Shown here: one piece after another, positions 54,914 to 63,444 of the stretch | How positions within the stretch are numbered: the first letter of the stretch is position 1 | Layout: each line of letters begins with the position of its first letter | NCBI RefSeq assembly: GCF_014596935.1 | Contig: NZ_JACVXC010000001.1 | Span: forward strand, 248,001-312,000 | DNA: 64,000 bases | Source: Aestuariibaculum suncheonense | GTDB taxonomy: Bacteria; Bacteroidota; Bacteroidia; Flavobacteriales; Flavobacteriaceae | Reading direction: 5' to 3' | The notes under the pieces: generated by a model | Databases searched by the model: none | What the model saw: only the letters and a program-made list of their open reading frames with translations | What the model was told of the DNA's origin: nothing | Program-made: the position numbers and the translations under genes

Positions 54914-56466
54914 TGATTACAGAAAAAGAGGTGATGTTCACCGATCAAGATATCCGTCAAATGGAAAATCATGGTCTAACTCAGGATCAGGTTATTGGTC
55001 AAATTGAGCGAATCAAATCGGGAATGGTATACTCTAATTTGGTTGAAGCTGCTACTATAAATCACGGTATTTTAAAGCTTAATAAAAACGAAATTCAGCA
55101 GTTTGTAAATCTGTATAACGAAAAATTGGAGGGTTTAAATGTTGTCAAGTTTGTGCCTGCTTCAGGTGCTGCAACGCGCATGTTTAAATTCATTTTTCAG
55201 TTTTTGAAGGAATATAACGACGATCAAGAGCGTTTAAGTCATTATTTAAAAAATCATAAGAATTTCTGGGTTTTTGTTAATGGGCTTGAAAAATTGCCTT
55301 TTTTTGATCAAATAGTAAATAAAATTTCTAATTATAGTCAGTTAGAAATTGAAGAAAAATACATTGCTTTTGTAAAAGTCATGTTGAATGAGGATGGATT
55401 AAATTACAGCAATTATCCAAAAGGCTTGTTGCCATTTCATAAATATAAAGATGAGGTCTTAACGGCGTTTCATGAGCATTTACTAGAGTCTACGTTGTAT
55501 GCTTCTCCAAATGATATTGCGAAATTACATTTTACTATATCGGAAGGGCATACCGATAAATTCCAGAAGGAATTAGATAGAATTCAGGATAAAGTTGAAA
55601 ATCAAACGGGAACGAAGTTTAACGTGTCATTTTCTTATCAAAGTAAATCTACCGATACCATTGCCATAAAATCGAATAACGAATTATTTCGTACTCCGGA
55701 AGGAAAGCTGTTATTCAGACCGGCTGGTCACGGTGCTTTATTAGGGAATTTGAATGCTTTAGATGCTGATATTATTTTTATAAAGAACATTGATAACATT
55801 GTTGTTTTAGATCAGAATAAAAAGCAATCTGATTATAAAAAGTTATTGGCAGGTGTGTTATTAGACGCTCAGGAAAAGGCGTTTAATTATTTAAATGAAT
55901 TGGATAAAGAGTCGGTTTCAGAGCAAAAATTATTGGAAATAGCCATGTTTTTAACACATAGAATGCATGTGAAATTGAACGATGAATTCGATGATTTTCC
56001 TTTAACTGAAAAAGTAGTGTATTTACATAGAAAACTGAATCGCCCGATTCGTGTTTGTGGGATGGTTAAAAATGAAGGAGAGCCTGGTGGTGGTCCGTTT
56101 TGGGTGAAAGATGCTGAAGGTCATGTATCTTTGCAAATTGTTGAATTCGCTCAAATTAATGTTGAAGACAAGGCTCAAAAAGAGATTGTAAAAAACGCGA
56201 CACATTTTAATCCAACCGATTTGGTTTGTGGAACAAAAGATTATAAAGGAAATAAGTTTAATCTTCATGATTATGTAGATCATAAAGCGGCTTTTATTAC
56301 TATTAAATCGCAAAATGGAACCGATATAAAAGCTTTAGAATTACCTGGTTTATGGAATGGAAGTATGGCGGATTGGAATTCTGTTTTTGTTGAAATTCCG
56401 TTGTCAACGTTTAATCCGGTAAAAACAGTAAACGACTTATTAAAACCGGCACATCAGGTCCTGTAA
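54913..56466 (+). CDS. DUF4301 protein, nucleotidyltransferase-like
   Basis: A 517-residue protein of the Bacteroidota family DUF4301. Two stretches recall UDP-sugar pyrophosphorylases: VPASGAATRMFKF near residue 77, like the sugar-nucleotide loop, and RPAGHGALLGNLNALDADIIFIKNIDN near 275, like the region that reads HGALLPALNDLDADIVFVKNID-type in the pyrophosphorylases. So a GT-A-like nucleotidyltransferase fold is probable. It starts on the last base of the kinase gene (ATGA-type overlap) and overlaps arfB by 1. Function unknown. Confidence 0.85.
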   Translation: MITEKEVMFTDQDIRQMENHGLTQDQVIGQIERIKSGMVYSNLVEAATINHGILKLNKNEIQQFVNLYNEKLEGLNVVKFVPASGAATRMFKFIFQFLKEYNDDQERLSHYLKNHKNFWVFVNGLEKLPFFDQIVNKISNYSQLEIEEKYIAFVKVMLNEDGLNYSNYPKGLLPFHKYKDEVLTAFHEHLLESTLYASPNDIAKLHFTISEGHTDKFQKELDRIQDKVENQTGTKFNVSFSYQSKSTDTIAIKSNNELFRTPEGKLLFRPAGHGALLGNLNALDADIIFIKNIDNIVVLDQNKKQSDYKKLLAGVLLDAQEKAFNYLNELDKESVSEQKLLEIAMFLTHRMHVKLNDEFDDFPLTEKVVYLHRKLNRPIRVCGMVKNEGEPGGGPFWVKDAEGHVSLQIVEFAQINVEDKAQKEIVKNATHFNPTDLVCGTKDYKGNKFNLHDYVDHKAAFITIKSQNGTDIKALELPGLWNGSMADWNSVFVEIPLSTFNPVKTVNDLLKPAHQVL

Positions 56467-56873
56467 TGTTTGATAAAAACACCCTAATATTGGAATTGAA
56501 TTTTAAAGCCGTAAGAAGTTCTGGAGCTGGTGGACAGCATGTGAATAAAGTGGCTTCAAAAGTGGAATTGACGTTCAATTTGCAGAGTTCCGAAGTTTTT
56601 AATGACATTCAAAAAAGCAGACTTCAATACAAACTTCAAAACCGATTGACTAATGACGGCCTTTTAATCCTTCAATGTGCTGAAAGCCGAAGTCAGCATA
56701 AAAATAAAGAGCTTGTTACTGAGCGATTTCTGGATTTAATAGAAAACGCTTTAAAAGTTCAAAAAAAGCGTGTACCTACAAAAATTCCGAAATCGGTGAT
56801 CAAAAAACGTTTAAAAGGTAAGAGGAATCAGTCGTTAAAAAAGGAAAACAGAAAAAAGCCCGATTTAGACTAA
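56466..56873 (+). CDS. arfB: ArfB/YaeJ-type peptidyl-tRNA hydrolase
   Basis: A 135-residue protein with the catalytic GGQ motif (RSSGAGGQHVNKVASKVEL) and a basic, lysine-rich C-terminal tail (PKSVIKKRLKGKRNQSLKKENRKK) that enters the empty mRNA channel. It rescues stalled ribosomes. Length fits ArfB and not full release factors. It ends the operon that starts at 53507. Secure. Confidence 0.93.
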   Translation: MFDKNTLILELNFKAVRSSGAGGQHVNKVASKVELTFNLQSSEVFNDIQKSRLQYKLQNRLTNDGLLILQCAESRSQHKNKELVTERFLDLIENALKVQKKRVPTKIPKSVIKKRLKGKRNQSLKKENRKKPDLD

Positions 56874-56893
56874 AATAATCCGTAATTGCTTCT

Positions 56894-56901
56894 TACCTTT
56901 G
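56894..56901 (+). promoter_or_regulatory. Possible -7 box ahead of the TPP riboswitch
   Basis: TACCTTTG matches TAnnTTTG directly before the aptamer, so the receptor would have its own transcript; no -33 box is clear. Confidence 0.45.
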
Positions 56902-56990
56902 CGCCGTTCTCATAAAGGGGTGCCAATAATATCGGCTGAGATCATACCCATTGAACCTAGAACAGGTAATGCTGTTTAGGGAGGCGAATA
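56902..56990 (+). promoter_or_regulatory. TPP (THI-box) riboswitch
   Basis: The conserved parts of the thiamine pyrophosphate aptamer are in order: AGGGGTGCC (56916-56924), GGCTGAGATCATACCC (56934-56949), GAACCTAG (56953-56960), CAGGTAATGCTG (56963-56974) and TTAGGGA (56976-56982). The CTGAGA box and GGTAATGC are diagnostic. It lies about 95 bp before the TonB-dependent receptor ATG. No intrinsic terminator follows, so control is perhaps at translation or by another means. Confidence 0.95.
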
Positions 56991-57085
56991 AATCGCTGTT
57001 TGGATAAATTTATTTATCAAAAATTTAATCACAATTAGTTAAGAATAATAACCTCTTTTTATTCGATTATAAAGACATAATCGTA

Positions 57086-59335
57086 ATGAAACACATTTTT
57101 ATTGTTTTAACTGCTTTGGTATTTTCCTTTCAAGTTAATGCCCAAGAGAAACAACAAGATTCAACGCAAGTTGAAAAACTGGATGAAGTTTTACTCTCTG
57201 CCACCCGAGCAAAAGATAAAACACCAGTTGCCTTTTCTAATATTTCTAAAAAAGATTTAGAATCAACCAACTTGGGGCAAGATTTACCTATTTTGCTAGA
57301 TCAGTTACCGTCTGTAGTAACCACCTCCGATGCCGGAGCTGGCGTGGGATATACGGGAATTCGCGTTCGTGGTACCGATGCGACGCGTGTCAATGTAACT
57401 ATTAACGGTATTCCGTATAACGATGCTGAAAGTCAGGGGACGTTTTGGGTAAATATGCCCGATTTTGTGAGTTCTGTTGAAGATATTCAGCTACAACGTG
57501 GTGTCGGAACGAGTACCAATGGTTCTGGAGCCTTTGGAGCGAGCTTAAACTTAAAAACCCTTAATCCGTCAACTGAAGGTTATGCAACCACGACAAATGT
57601 TGTAGGATCTTACGACACACGTAAACATAACATCAGTTTAGGTTCTGGTTTAAAAAACGGATTTTATGCCGAAGGTCGCCTGTCTAAAATTATGAGTGAT
57701 GGTTATATCGATCGTGCATCATCCGATTTATCATCGTATTATGTTGAAGGTGGATTTTTAGATGAAAAAATATCGGTTAAGGCTATTGTTTTCGGAGGAA
57801 AAGAAGAAACCTACCAGTCATGGTATGGTACGCCGGAAGCGGTTGTAAAAGGGGATACTCATGGTATTCAGGATTTTATTGATCGAAATTATTTATCGGA
57901 AGCTGAAGCTGAAAACCTTTTAAATTCAGGTCGTACCTATAATTATTATACTTACGATAACGAGATTGATCATTACGAGCAAACACACTATCAGTTGCAT
58001 ATATCGCATCAGTTTGATAACCATTTTTCAGCAAACCTTTCAGGAAATTATACACGCGGAAAAGGATATTTTGAGCAGTATAAAGATGGAGAGACTGTTG
58101 GTGATTATTTTCCTGAGCGTACATATGCCAATGCGGAAGGAGATGTCATTAGACGTCGTTGGTTAGATAACGATTTTTATGCCATTGTCTCTTCTTTCAA
58201 CTATAAAAAGGATAACTTAAATCTGTATTTAGGAGGTGGTTACAATAAATATTATGGTGATCATTTTGGTGAATTAATCTGGGATTCGTTTCCTGTTTCT
58301 GTGCCAATTCGAACAGATTACTATACAAGTGTAGGGGAGAAAAATGATTACAATGCGTATTTAAAAGCAGAATATACTTTAGATTATAAGTGGTTTTTAT
58401 TTGCGGATGTGCAGTACAGAGGTGTCGATTATAAATCTAACGGATTAAGTTCCGATTTAGTCCCAATCGATGTGTCTGAAACCTATAACTTTTTCAATCC
58501 AAAAGCTGGTGTAACCTATACAATCGACAATTATAATTCGGTTTACGGTTCGTTAGCAATTGCAAATAGAGAACCAAATCGAGACGATTTAACAAAGAAT
58601 CCGGTATTGCCTCAGCCAGAGCGTTTGTACGATTATGAGTTTGGTTATAAATTAAAAACACCAAACTATTACGCCACTGCTAATTTGTATTATATGAATT
58701 ATAAAGACCAATTGGTACTAACAGGTGATTTGGATAATGTAGGAGACCCAATTCGAGAGAACGTAAAGGAAAGTTACAGAGCAGGGGTAGAGCTGCAGGT
58801 TGGGTATAAGTTTTCAGATATGTTACGTATTGATGCCAATGCAACCTTCAGTCAGAATAAAATTAAAAATTTCGACTATGTGGTTTACGATACACAATAC
58901 GATCCGAATACATGGGATACGGTATCCTATGAAGCGATTACAACATCTTATGAGGATACAGATATTTCGTTTTCACCAAATGTTGTGGCCGGAGGAACAG
59001 TTCGATTTACGCCGCTTGAAAACTTAAATCTGGCGTTTATTTCAAAATATGTAGGGAAACAATATTTAGACAATACCTCAAGTGATAGTAAAAGTATGGA
59101 TGCCTATTTTGTAAATAATTTTAATGCCACTTATAAGATTAAGCCAAACTGGATTAAAGAAATTGCGTTTAATCTTTTGGTAAATAATATTTTAGATAAC
59201 GAGTATGTTTCTAACGGGTATACCTATAGTTATTATTACAGACCGCAAGGATCTAATGATAATGCAATAACCGAGAATTTTTATTATCCGCAGGCAAAAA
59301 TTAATTTCCTTTTAGGGATGACATTAAAGTTTTAA
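57086..59335 (+). CDS. TPP-riboswitch-controlled TonB-dependent receptor, probable thiamine receptor
   Basis: A 749-residue outer-membrane receptor with a signal peptide (1-20, ending NAQ), a plug (LDQLPSVVTTSDAGAGVGYTGIRVRGTDATRVNVT) and a barrel ending INFLLGMTLKF. There is no N-terminal carboxypeptidase-like domain. The TPP riboswitch directly upstream means it is turned down when thiamine pyrophosphate is plentiful; such receptors are the known outer-membrane thiamine uptake proteins of Bacteroidota. Followed by a strong terminator. The ligand is inferred from the riboswitch. Confidence 0.93.
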   Translation: MKHIFIVLTALVFSFQVNAQEKQQDSTQVEKLDEVLLSATRAKDKTPVAFSNISKKDLESTNLGQDLPILLDQLPSVVTTSDAGAGVGYTGIRVRGTDATRVNVTINGIPYNDAESQGTFWVNMPDFVSSVEDIQLQRGVGTSTNGSGAFGASLNLKTLNPSTEGYATTTNVVGSYDTRKHNISLGSGLKNGFYAEGRLSKIMSDGYIDRASSDLSSYYVEGGFLDEKISVKAIVFGGKEETYQSWYGTPEAVVKGDTHGIQDFIDRNYLSEAEAENLLNSGRTYNYYTYDNEIDHYEQTHYQLHISHQFDNHFSANLSGNYTRGKGYFEQYKDGETVGDYFPERTYANAEGDVIRRRWLDNDFYAIVSSFNYKKDNLNLYLGGGYNKYYGDHFGELIWDSFPVSVPIRTDYYTSVGEKNDYNAYLKAEYTLDYKWFLFADVQYRGVDYKSNGLSSDLVPIDVSETYNFFNPKAGVTYTIDNYNSVYGSLAIANREPNRDDLTKNPVLPQPERLYDYEFGYKLKTPNYYATANLYYMNYKDQLVLTGDLDNVGDPIRENVKESYRAGVELQVGYKFSDMLRIDANATFSQNKIKNFDYVVYDTQYDPNTWDTVSYEAITTSYEDTDISFSPNVVAGGTVRFTPLENLNLAFISKYVGKQYLDNTSSDSKSMDAYFVNNFNATYKIKPNWIKEIAFNLLVNNILDNEYVSNGYTYSYYYRPQGSNDNAITENFYYPQAKINFLLGMTLKF

Positions 59336-59356
59336 GGAAAGAATTACTATGAAAAA

Positions 59357-59386
59357 GAAAACGCCCCGATTATGGGGCGTTTTTTA
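59357..59386. terminator. Terminator after the thiamine receptor gene
   Basis: The perfect stem AACGCCCC / GGGGCGTT with a 6-nt loop and T run; the convergent lipoprotein gene ends inside its tail. Confidence 0.9.
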
Positions 59387-59812
59387 GTTGTTAGAAATAT
59401 AAAGGATGTTCCCATTTTTTCTCACAGAATAGAATCTCAAACTACACGGAGGAGGGTTGTCTCCTAAAGCTTGTCCGGTTACTAAGCTATATTTGTTTTG
59501 ATCACTACAACCACAAGTTGCTTCTAAGCCAGACTCTTCTAAAATAGAACATGAACTTTGTTCATGGTTTGGGTCTCGGGCATCCCAGGCATAATAATCA
59601 AATCCGGTACTTGCTACAATAATACCCCCGTTACCATAATTTGGAATATAAATAGAGTTGCCGGCAAAGGGCAATTGGCTGTATTCTGGTAAGCTTAAAT
59701 CAATAGAAAGATTAACATTGATATCTAATAGAAATTTACAGTTTTCATTTTCATAATTGTTGCTACAAGATATTAGTAGAAAAAGGCTAAGTATATATAA
59801 AAGAGGATTCAT
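59384..59812 (-). CDS. Rieske-like lipoprotein without the canonical ligands
   Basis: A 142-residue lipoprotein when begun at ATG 59812 (LLISC, Cys16); a longer frame to 59833 is possible. The body has a Rieske-like beta-sandwich pattern: GGIIVASTGFDYYAWDARDPNHEQSSC and then CGCSDQNKYSLVTGQAL and a final strand pair. The usual CxH...CxxH cluster ligands are not kept: the first motif reads DPNH and the second CGC. It probably does not bind a 2Fe-2S cluster, or it binds a metal in another way. Similar proteins occur in Flavobacteriia. Function unknown. Confidence 0.72.
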   Translation of the reverse strand: MNPLLYILSLFLLISCSNNYENENCKFLLDINVNLSIDLSLPEYSQLPFAGNSIYIPNYGNGGIIVASTGFDYYAWDARDPNHEQSSCSILEESGLEATCGCSDQNKYSLVTGQALGDNPPPCSLRFYSVRKNGNILYISNN

Positions 59813-59873
59813 AAAATTCGCAAAATATTCCATTGCAATTTACAACAAAAAGCAAATTGAGATAAATATTTTG

Positions 59874-59881
59874 TATATTTG
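59874..59881 (+). promoter_or_regulatory. Probable -7 box of greA
   Basis: TATATTTG matches TAnnTTTG. The predicted transcript start (about 59887) is at the first arm of the terminator-like hairpin at 59889-59913. Confidence 0.5.
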
Positions 59882-59888
59882 TTACTCA

Positions 59889-59913
59889 ATCTCGTGTAAA
59901 CGGGATTTTTTTT
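59889..59913 (+). terminator. Terminator-like hairpin at the very 5' end of the greA transcript
   Basis: ATCTCGT / ACGGGAT (one G-T), GTAA loop, then eight Ts: a classical intrinsic-terminator shape, but located directly after the probable greA promoter rather than after a gene. Confidence 0.65.
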
Positions 59914-59970
59914 ATGCTGAAAATCGATAGACACATTTACAGTATTTTTAATTATTAAATGAATGAAGTT

Positions 59971-60444
59971 ATGAGTAAAGTATCGTACTATACACCGGAA
60001 GGATTAAAGAAATTAAGAGACGAATTAAAACAACTAAAAGATATAGAACGCCCAAAAGCATCGCAAGCCATTGCTGATGCCAGAGATAAAGGAGATTTGA
60101 GTGAGAATGCAGAATATGATGCTGCAAAAGAAGCACAGGGTTTATTAGAGATGAAGATTTCTAAATTAGAAGAAGTCTTATCTAATGCAAGAATTATTGA
60201 CGAGTCGCAGTTAGATACGTCTAAGGTTTTGGTGTTGTCTAAAGTGAAGATTAAAAACCAAACCAATGGTATGGAAGTGACCTATACCTTAGTGGCGGAA
60301 AGTGAAGCGAATTTAGCAGCAGGTAAAATTTCGGTTAACTCACCTATTGGAAAAGGATTATTAGGAAAATCGGTTGGTGATGTTGCTGAAATTCAGGTAC
60401 CAAACGGCGTAATGAAATTTGATATCATTGAAATTTCAAGATAA
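59971..60444 (+). CDS. greA: Transcription elongation factor GreA
   Basis: A 157-residue GreA when started at ATG 59971 (MSKVSYYTPEGLKKL), matching other GreA proteins; a further ATG at 59959 would add four residues. The N-terminal coiled coil carries the tip residues in ARDKGDLSENAEYDAAKE (Asp/Glu), which reach the polymerase active site and trigger transcript cleavage; the C-terminal domain is FKBP-like. Its leader has a terminator-shaped hairpin. Secure. Confidence 0.96.
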   Translation: MSKVSYYTPEGLKKLRDELKQLKDIERPKASQAIADARDKGDLSENAEYDAAKEAQGLLEMKISKLEEVLSNARIIDESQLDTSKVLVLSKVKIKNQTNGMEVTYTLVAESEANLAAGKISVNSPIGKGLLGKSVGDVAEIQVPNGVMKFDIIEISR

Positions 60445-60468
60445 ATAACATAGAAAACAACGTTTTTT

Positions 60469-60504
60469 AAAAGATTCCTGTCTTAATTTAGTCAGGAATC
60501 TTTT
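60469..60504 (+). terminator. Terminator of greA
   Basis: A perfect 12-bp stem (AAAAGATTCCTG / CAGGAATCTTTT) with a 12-nt loop, 24 bp after the greA stop codon. Confidence 0.85.
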
Positions 60505-60533
60505 AAATTTATAACCTCTCATTTTTAATTATT

Positions 60534-60923
60534 ATGGCTTCAATATTCACTAAAATAGTAAACGGAGAAATTCCTTGTTATAAAATTGCTGAAACCGAAG
60601 AGTTTTTAGCGTTTTTGGATGTTAATCCCAATGCTTCTGGTCACACACTTTGTATTCCGAAACAGGAAGTTGATAAGATTTTCGATTTAGATGAAGTGAC
60701 TTATACAGGTTTAATGCAGTTTTCCAGAAAGGTGGCTATAGCCATTGAAAAAGCAATCCCGTGTAAACGGGTAGGGGTAACCGTTATTGGTTTAGAAGTG
60801 CCTCACGTTCACGTGCATTTAATTCCGTTAACCACTATGGAAGATGCGCGCTTTATTAAAAAAGTGCCACATACTCCGGAAGATTTTGAAGCTGTGGTAG
60901 CGAAAATTAAAGCAGCTTTATAA
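60534..60923 (+). CDS. HIT-family hydrolase
   Basis: A 129-residue HIT-domain protein: SIFTKIVNGEIPCYKIAE, the nucleotide-contact region LAFLDVNPNASGHTLCIPK and the triad VPHVHVHLIPL (His-x-His-x-His). Such proteins hydrolyse AMP-linked or dinucleotide substrates. Single gene behind the greA terminator, overlapping the end of a convergent gene by six bases. Family secure. Confidence 0.93.
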   Translation: MASIFTKIVNGEIPCYKIAETEEFLAFLDVNPNASGHTLCIPKQEVDKIFDLDEVTYTGLMQFSRKVAIAIEKAIPCKRVGVTVIGLEVPHVHVHLIPLTTMEDARFIKKVPHTPEDFEAVVAKIKAAL

Positions 60924-61268
60924 TAGGCTATAAACTACTGTAGCTGCAATACAAACAGCAATAAAAACAATTGAAACAATGGCAAGCCACGTCACCTTTT
61001 TTAAATGTGTCGAGGCTTGTTTTGGAGTGAAAGCTTTTTTGTGGTATTCAAAAACACGCTCAATATCTTCAGTCCATTTTACCGGATAAATGGGGGTATT
61101 GCAGGTTGTGCAGTCCATTTCGTATTTAATATCGGATGTAATGGATTTGTAAAAACTAGTTTCCACAAACTTCTGTTTAAAGGTGAGTCGTAACCCATCC
61201 TTACTGTAGCATTCCGGACAATTGTTGTTAAGATCAACTGCTTTTATTTTGATATAGTGTTCGGCCAT
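60918..61268 (-). CDS. Zinc-ribbon membrane protein
   Basis: A 116-residue protein. CPEC (residues 17-20) and CTTC (about 53-56) probably form a zinc ribbon, and a C-terminal transmembrane helix (about 93-115) anchors it. It is between the HIT gene (six-base convergent overlap) and a histidine kinase gene (3 bp upstream, same strand), so it is co-transcribed with the kinase. Role unknown; it could be a helper or target of that kinase. Confidence 0.8.
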   Translation of the reverse strand: MAEHYIKIKAVDLNNNCPECYSKDGLRLTFKQKFVETSFYKSITSDIKYEMDCTTCNTPIYPVKWTEDIERVFEYHKKAFTPKQASTHLKKVTWLAIVSIVFIAVCIAATVVYSLL

Positions 61269-61271
61269 AGC

Positions 61272-62423
61272 TTAAGCGCGTTTAAGTGTTATTTGTATGG
61301 TTGTGCCTTTATCTTTTTCAGAGCGTAAAACTTTAATCTTGCCATCATGAAAGTCTTCAATAATACGTTTGGTTAACGATAGTCCTAATCCCCAGCCACG
61401 TTTTTTGGTAGTGTATCCTGGTTCAAAAATTTTATTGAAGTCTTTCTTGGCGATACCTTTTCCGGTATCGGTTACGTTAATTTTTACAATATTTTCAATC
61501 TGAATAATTTCAACCGTAAGTTTCCCACGGCCTTTCATGGCATCTATGGCATTTTTAACCAGGTTTTCAATTGTCCAGCTATATAATTGTTTGTTCAAAT
61601 TTACTAAAATACTCCCTTTCGGTACAATAATTTCAAAATCAATTAGTTTCGAGGTGCGCGCTTTTAAGTAATCGTAAGAATCTATAGTCTCTTTTTTAAT
61701 ATCTGCTAATTCTAAGGTAGGAATTGAGCCAATTTTGCTAAAGCGCTCAGTTATAGTTTGTAAGCGGTCGATATCTTTTTCAATTTCAGAAATATAACTC
61801 GGATTGACGTTTTCAGATTTCAAGATTTCTGTCCAGCCAATAAGTGATGATAAAGGCGTGCCGATTTGATGAGCTGTTTCTTTAGCCATACCCGACCACA
61901 ATTTGTTTTGAGTGGCATTTTTATTACTTCGATAGAAAAAGAAAATAACAGCTCCAAACAAGAATACGATAAGTAGTAAAGCTAACGGATAGTATTTTAA
62001 TTTGTTTAAAAGGGGTGAGTTGCCATAATAAATAGTACTGGCTATACTGTTTCCCAATTTAACAGGGATAGGACGATTCTCCTCAGCAAATTTAGCAATG
62101 AGTTTTTGTACATAAAGCGAATCCTGAATTTTAGTTTCATCTAAATTTTTAAAACTGCTTAAACTGCCATCTTCGTTAATAACCAGCATGGGGGTGGTTT
62201 CGTTACTGCTCATAATTTTCAGAGTCAGGTCGAGGTTAGTAGCATCGTCATCAGAGTTGATAAACTCGGTTTGAGCGAACGACCAGTTTTCCATTTTGGT
62301 ACGTTCTTCTTCTTTAAAATGCTGAAAAAACTCGTAAGTTTTCCATAAAATCAAGGAAACGATAATAAGAGAAGCGGCAACAATGACCCAGCGTAGTGTA
62401 TTACTATATTTAGTAAAAATCAT
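61272..62423 (-). CDS. Sensor histidine kinase
   Basis: A 383-residue membrane kinase with two transmembrane helices (11-27, 146-164) flanking a periplasmic domain of about 115 residues, and no HAMP or PAS domain. The H-box is AKETAHQIGTPLSSL (His185), followed by NLVKNAIDAM, TDTGKGIA and RGWGLGLSL. The HQIGTP form is typical of Bacteroidota kinases. No response regulator gene lies next to it. The gene precedes a zinc-ribbon membrane protein. Signal unknown. Confidence 0.93.
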   Translation of the reverse strand: MIFTKYSNTLRWVIVAASLIIVSLILWKTYEFFQHFKEEERTKMENWSFAQTEFINSDDDATNLDLTLKIMSSNETTPMLVINEDGSLSSFKNLDETKIQDSLYVQKLIAKFAEENRPIPVKLGNSIASTIYYGNSPLLNKLKYYPLALLLIVFLFGAVIFFFYRSNKNATQNKLWSGMAKETAHQIGTPLSSLIGWTEILKSENVNPSYISEIEKDIDRLQTITERFSKIGSIPTLELADIKKETIDSYDYLKARTSKLIDFEIIVPKGSILVNLNKQLYSWTIENLVKNAIDAMKGRGKLTVEIIQIENIVKINVTDTGKGIAKKDFNKIFEPGYTTKKRGWGLGLSLTKRIIEDFHDGKIKVLRSEKDKGTTIQITLKRA

Positions 62424-62516
62424 GCGTTATTAATTAGTATCTAATATAATGCAAATCTGTTAATATTATTGTTTAAGTTGTTAGTAAATTGGTTTTTAGT
62501 TACAATTTAGATTAGT

Positions 62517-62524
62517 TACATTTG
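62517..62524 (+). promoter_or_regulatory. Probable -7 box of the flavin reductase gene
   Basis: TACATTTG matches TAnnTTTG, 15 bp before the ATG, giving a short leader. Confidence 0.45.
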
Positions 62525-62539
62525 TTGAAACAAAACTAG

Positions 62540-63409
62540 ATGCTGTCCATAAATCCGAAAGATATAAGAACCAGTTTATTACATGGTTATTTGTTAAGTG
62601 CTGTAGCACCAAGGCCCATAGCTTTTGCAAGTACGGTTGATGCTGAAGGCCGTGTAAATTTATCACCGTTTAGTTTTTTTAATGTATTTAGCTCTAATCC
62701 GCCTATATTAGTTTTTTCACCATCGCGTCGTGTTAAAGACAATACGATTAAGCATACATTAAAGAATATTCACGCTACTCGTGAGGTTGTTATTAATGTG
62801 GTGAATTACGATATGGTACACCAAATGTCGTTGTCGAGTTCAGATTTTGCTGAAGGTGTTAACGAGTTTGAAAAGTCGGGGTTAACTATGTTGAAATCTG
62901 ATATTGTAAAGCCTTTTCGCGTAGCCGAGTCGCCGGTGCAAATGGAGTGTAAGGTTAACGATATAATTGCCTTAGGAACCGAAGGTGGCGCTGGAAATTT
63001 AATTATCTGCGAAGTTGTAAAATTTCATATTGATGAAGACGTTTTAGATAAAGACGGACACGTCATTCAAGAGAAACTGGATTTGGTGGCCAGAGCCGGA
63101 GGAAGTTATTACACAAGAGCCAATAAAGGTTTTTTTGAAATTCCGAAGCCTTTATCAACGGTTGGAATTGGTGTGGATCGTTTTCCGGAAGAGATAAAAA
63201 ACAGCATGGTTTTAACAGGAAATGATTTAGGGATGTTAGGCAATGTGGAAGCTTTACCAAATGAAGATGAGGTGGCTGCATTTGTGCAAGATCTGGGAGG
63301 ACGTTATCCGAATATAAAAACAGCCTCGCACCGGGAAAAACACAAACTGGCTCAGAATTATTTGAGTTATGGTGATGTAGATAGTGCCTGGAAAATATTA
63401 TTAAGTTAA
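62540..63409 (+). CDS. Flavin reductase-like FMN-binding protein
   Basis: A 289-residue protein of the flavin reductase/FMN-binding split-barrel family: AVAPRPIAFASTVDAEGRVNLSPFSFFNVFSSNPPILVFSPSRR is the flavin-binding core. A C-terminal extension of about 90 residues is found in related Bacteroidota proteins. Single gene 35 bp before the DUF3127 gene on the same strand, possibly co-transcribed. Electron partner and substrate unknown. Confidence 0.9.
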   Translation: MLSINPKDIRTSLLHGYLLSAVAPRPIAFASTVDAEGRVNLSPFSFFNVFSSNPPILVFSPSRRVKDNTIKHTLKNIHATREVVINVVNYDMVHQMSLSSSDFAEGVNEFEKSGLTMLKSDIVKPFRVAESPVQMECKVNDIIALGTEGGAGNLIICEVVKFHIDEDVLDKDGHVIQEKLDLVARAGGSYYTRANKGFFEIPKPLSTVGIGVDRFPEEIKNSMVLTGNDLGMLGNVEALPNEDEVAAFVQDLGGRYPNIKTASHREKHKLAQNYLSYGDVDSAWKILLS

Positions 63410-63444
63410 GTAAATAAAGTATAAATCTGAATAAATAGTAATAC

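Noticed and set aside
57003-57018. Hairpin after the TPP aptamer as an intrinsic terminator
   Set aside because: The stem is all A/T and no T run follows; As follow instead.
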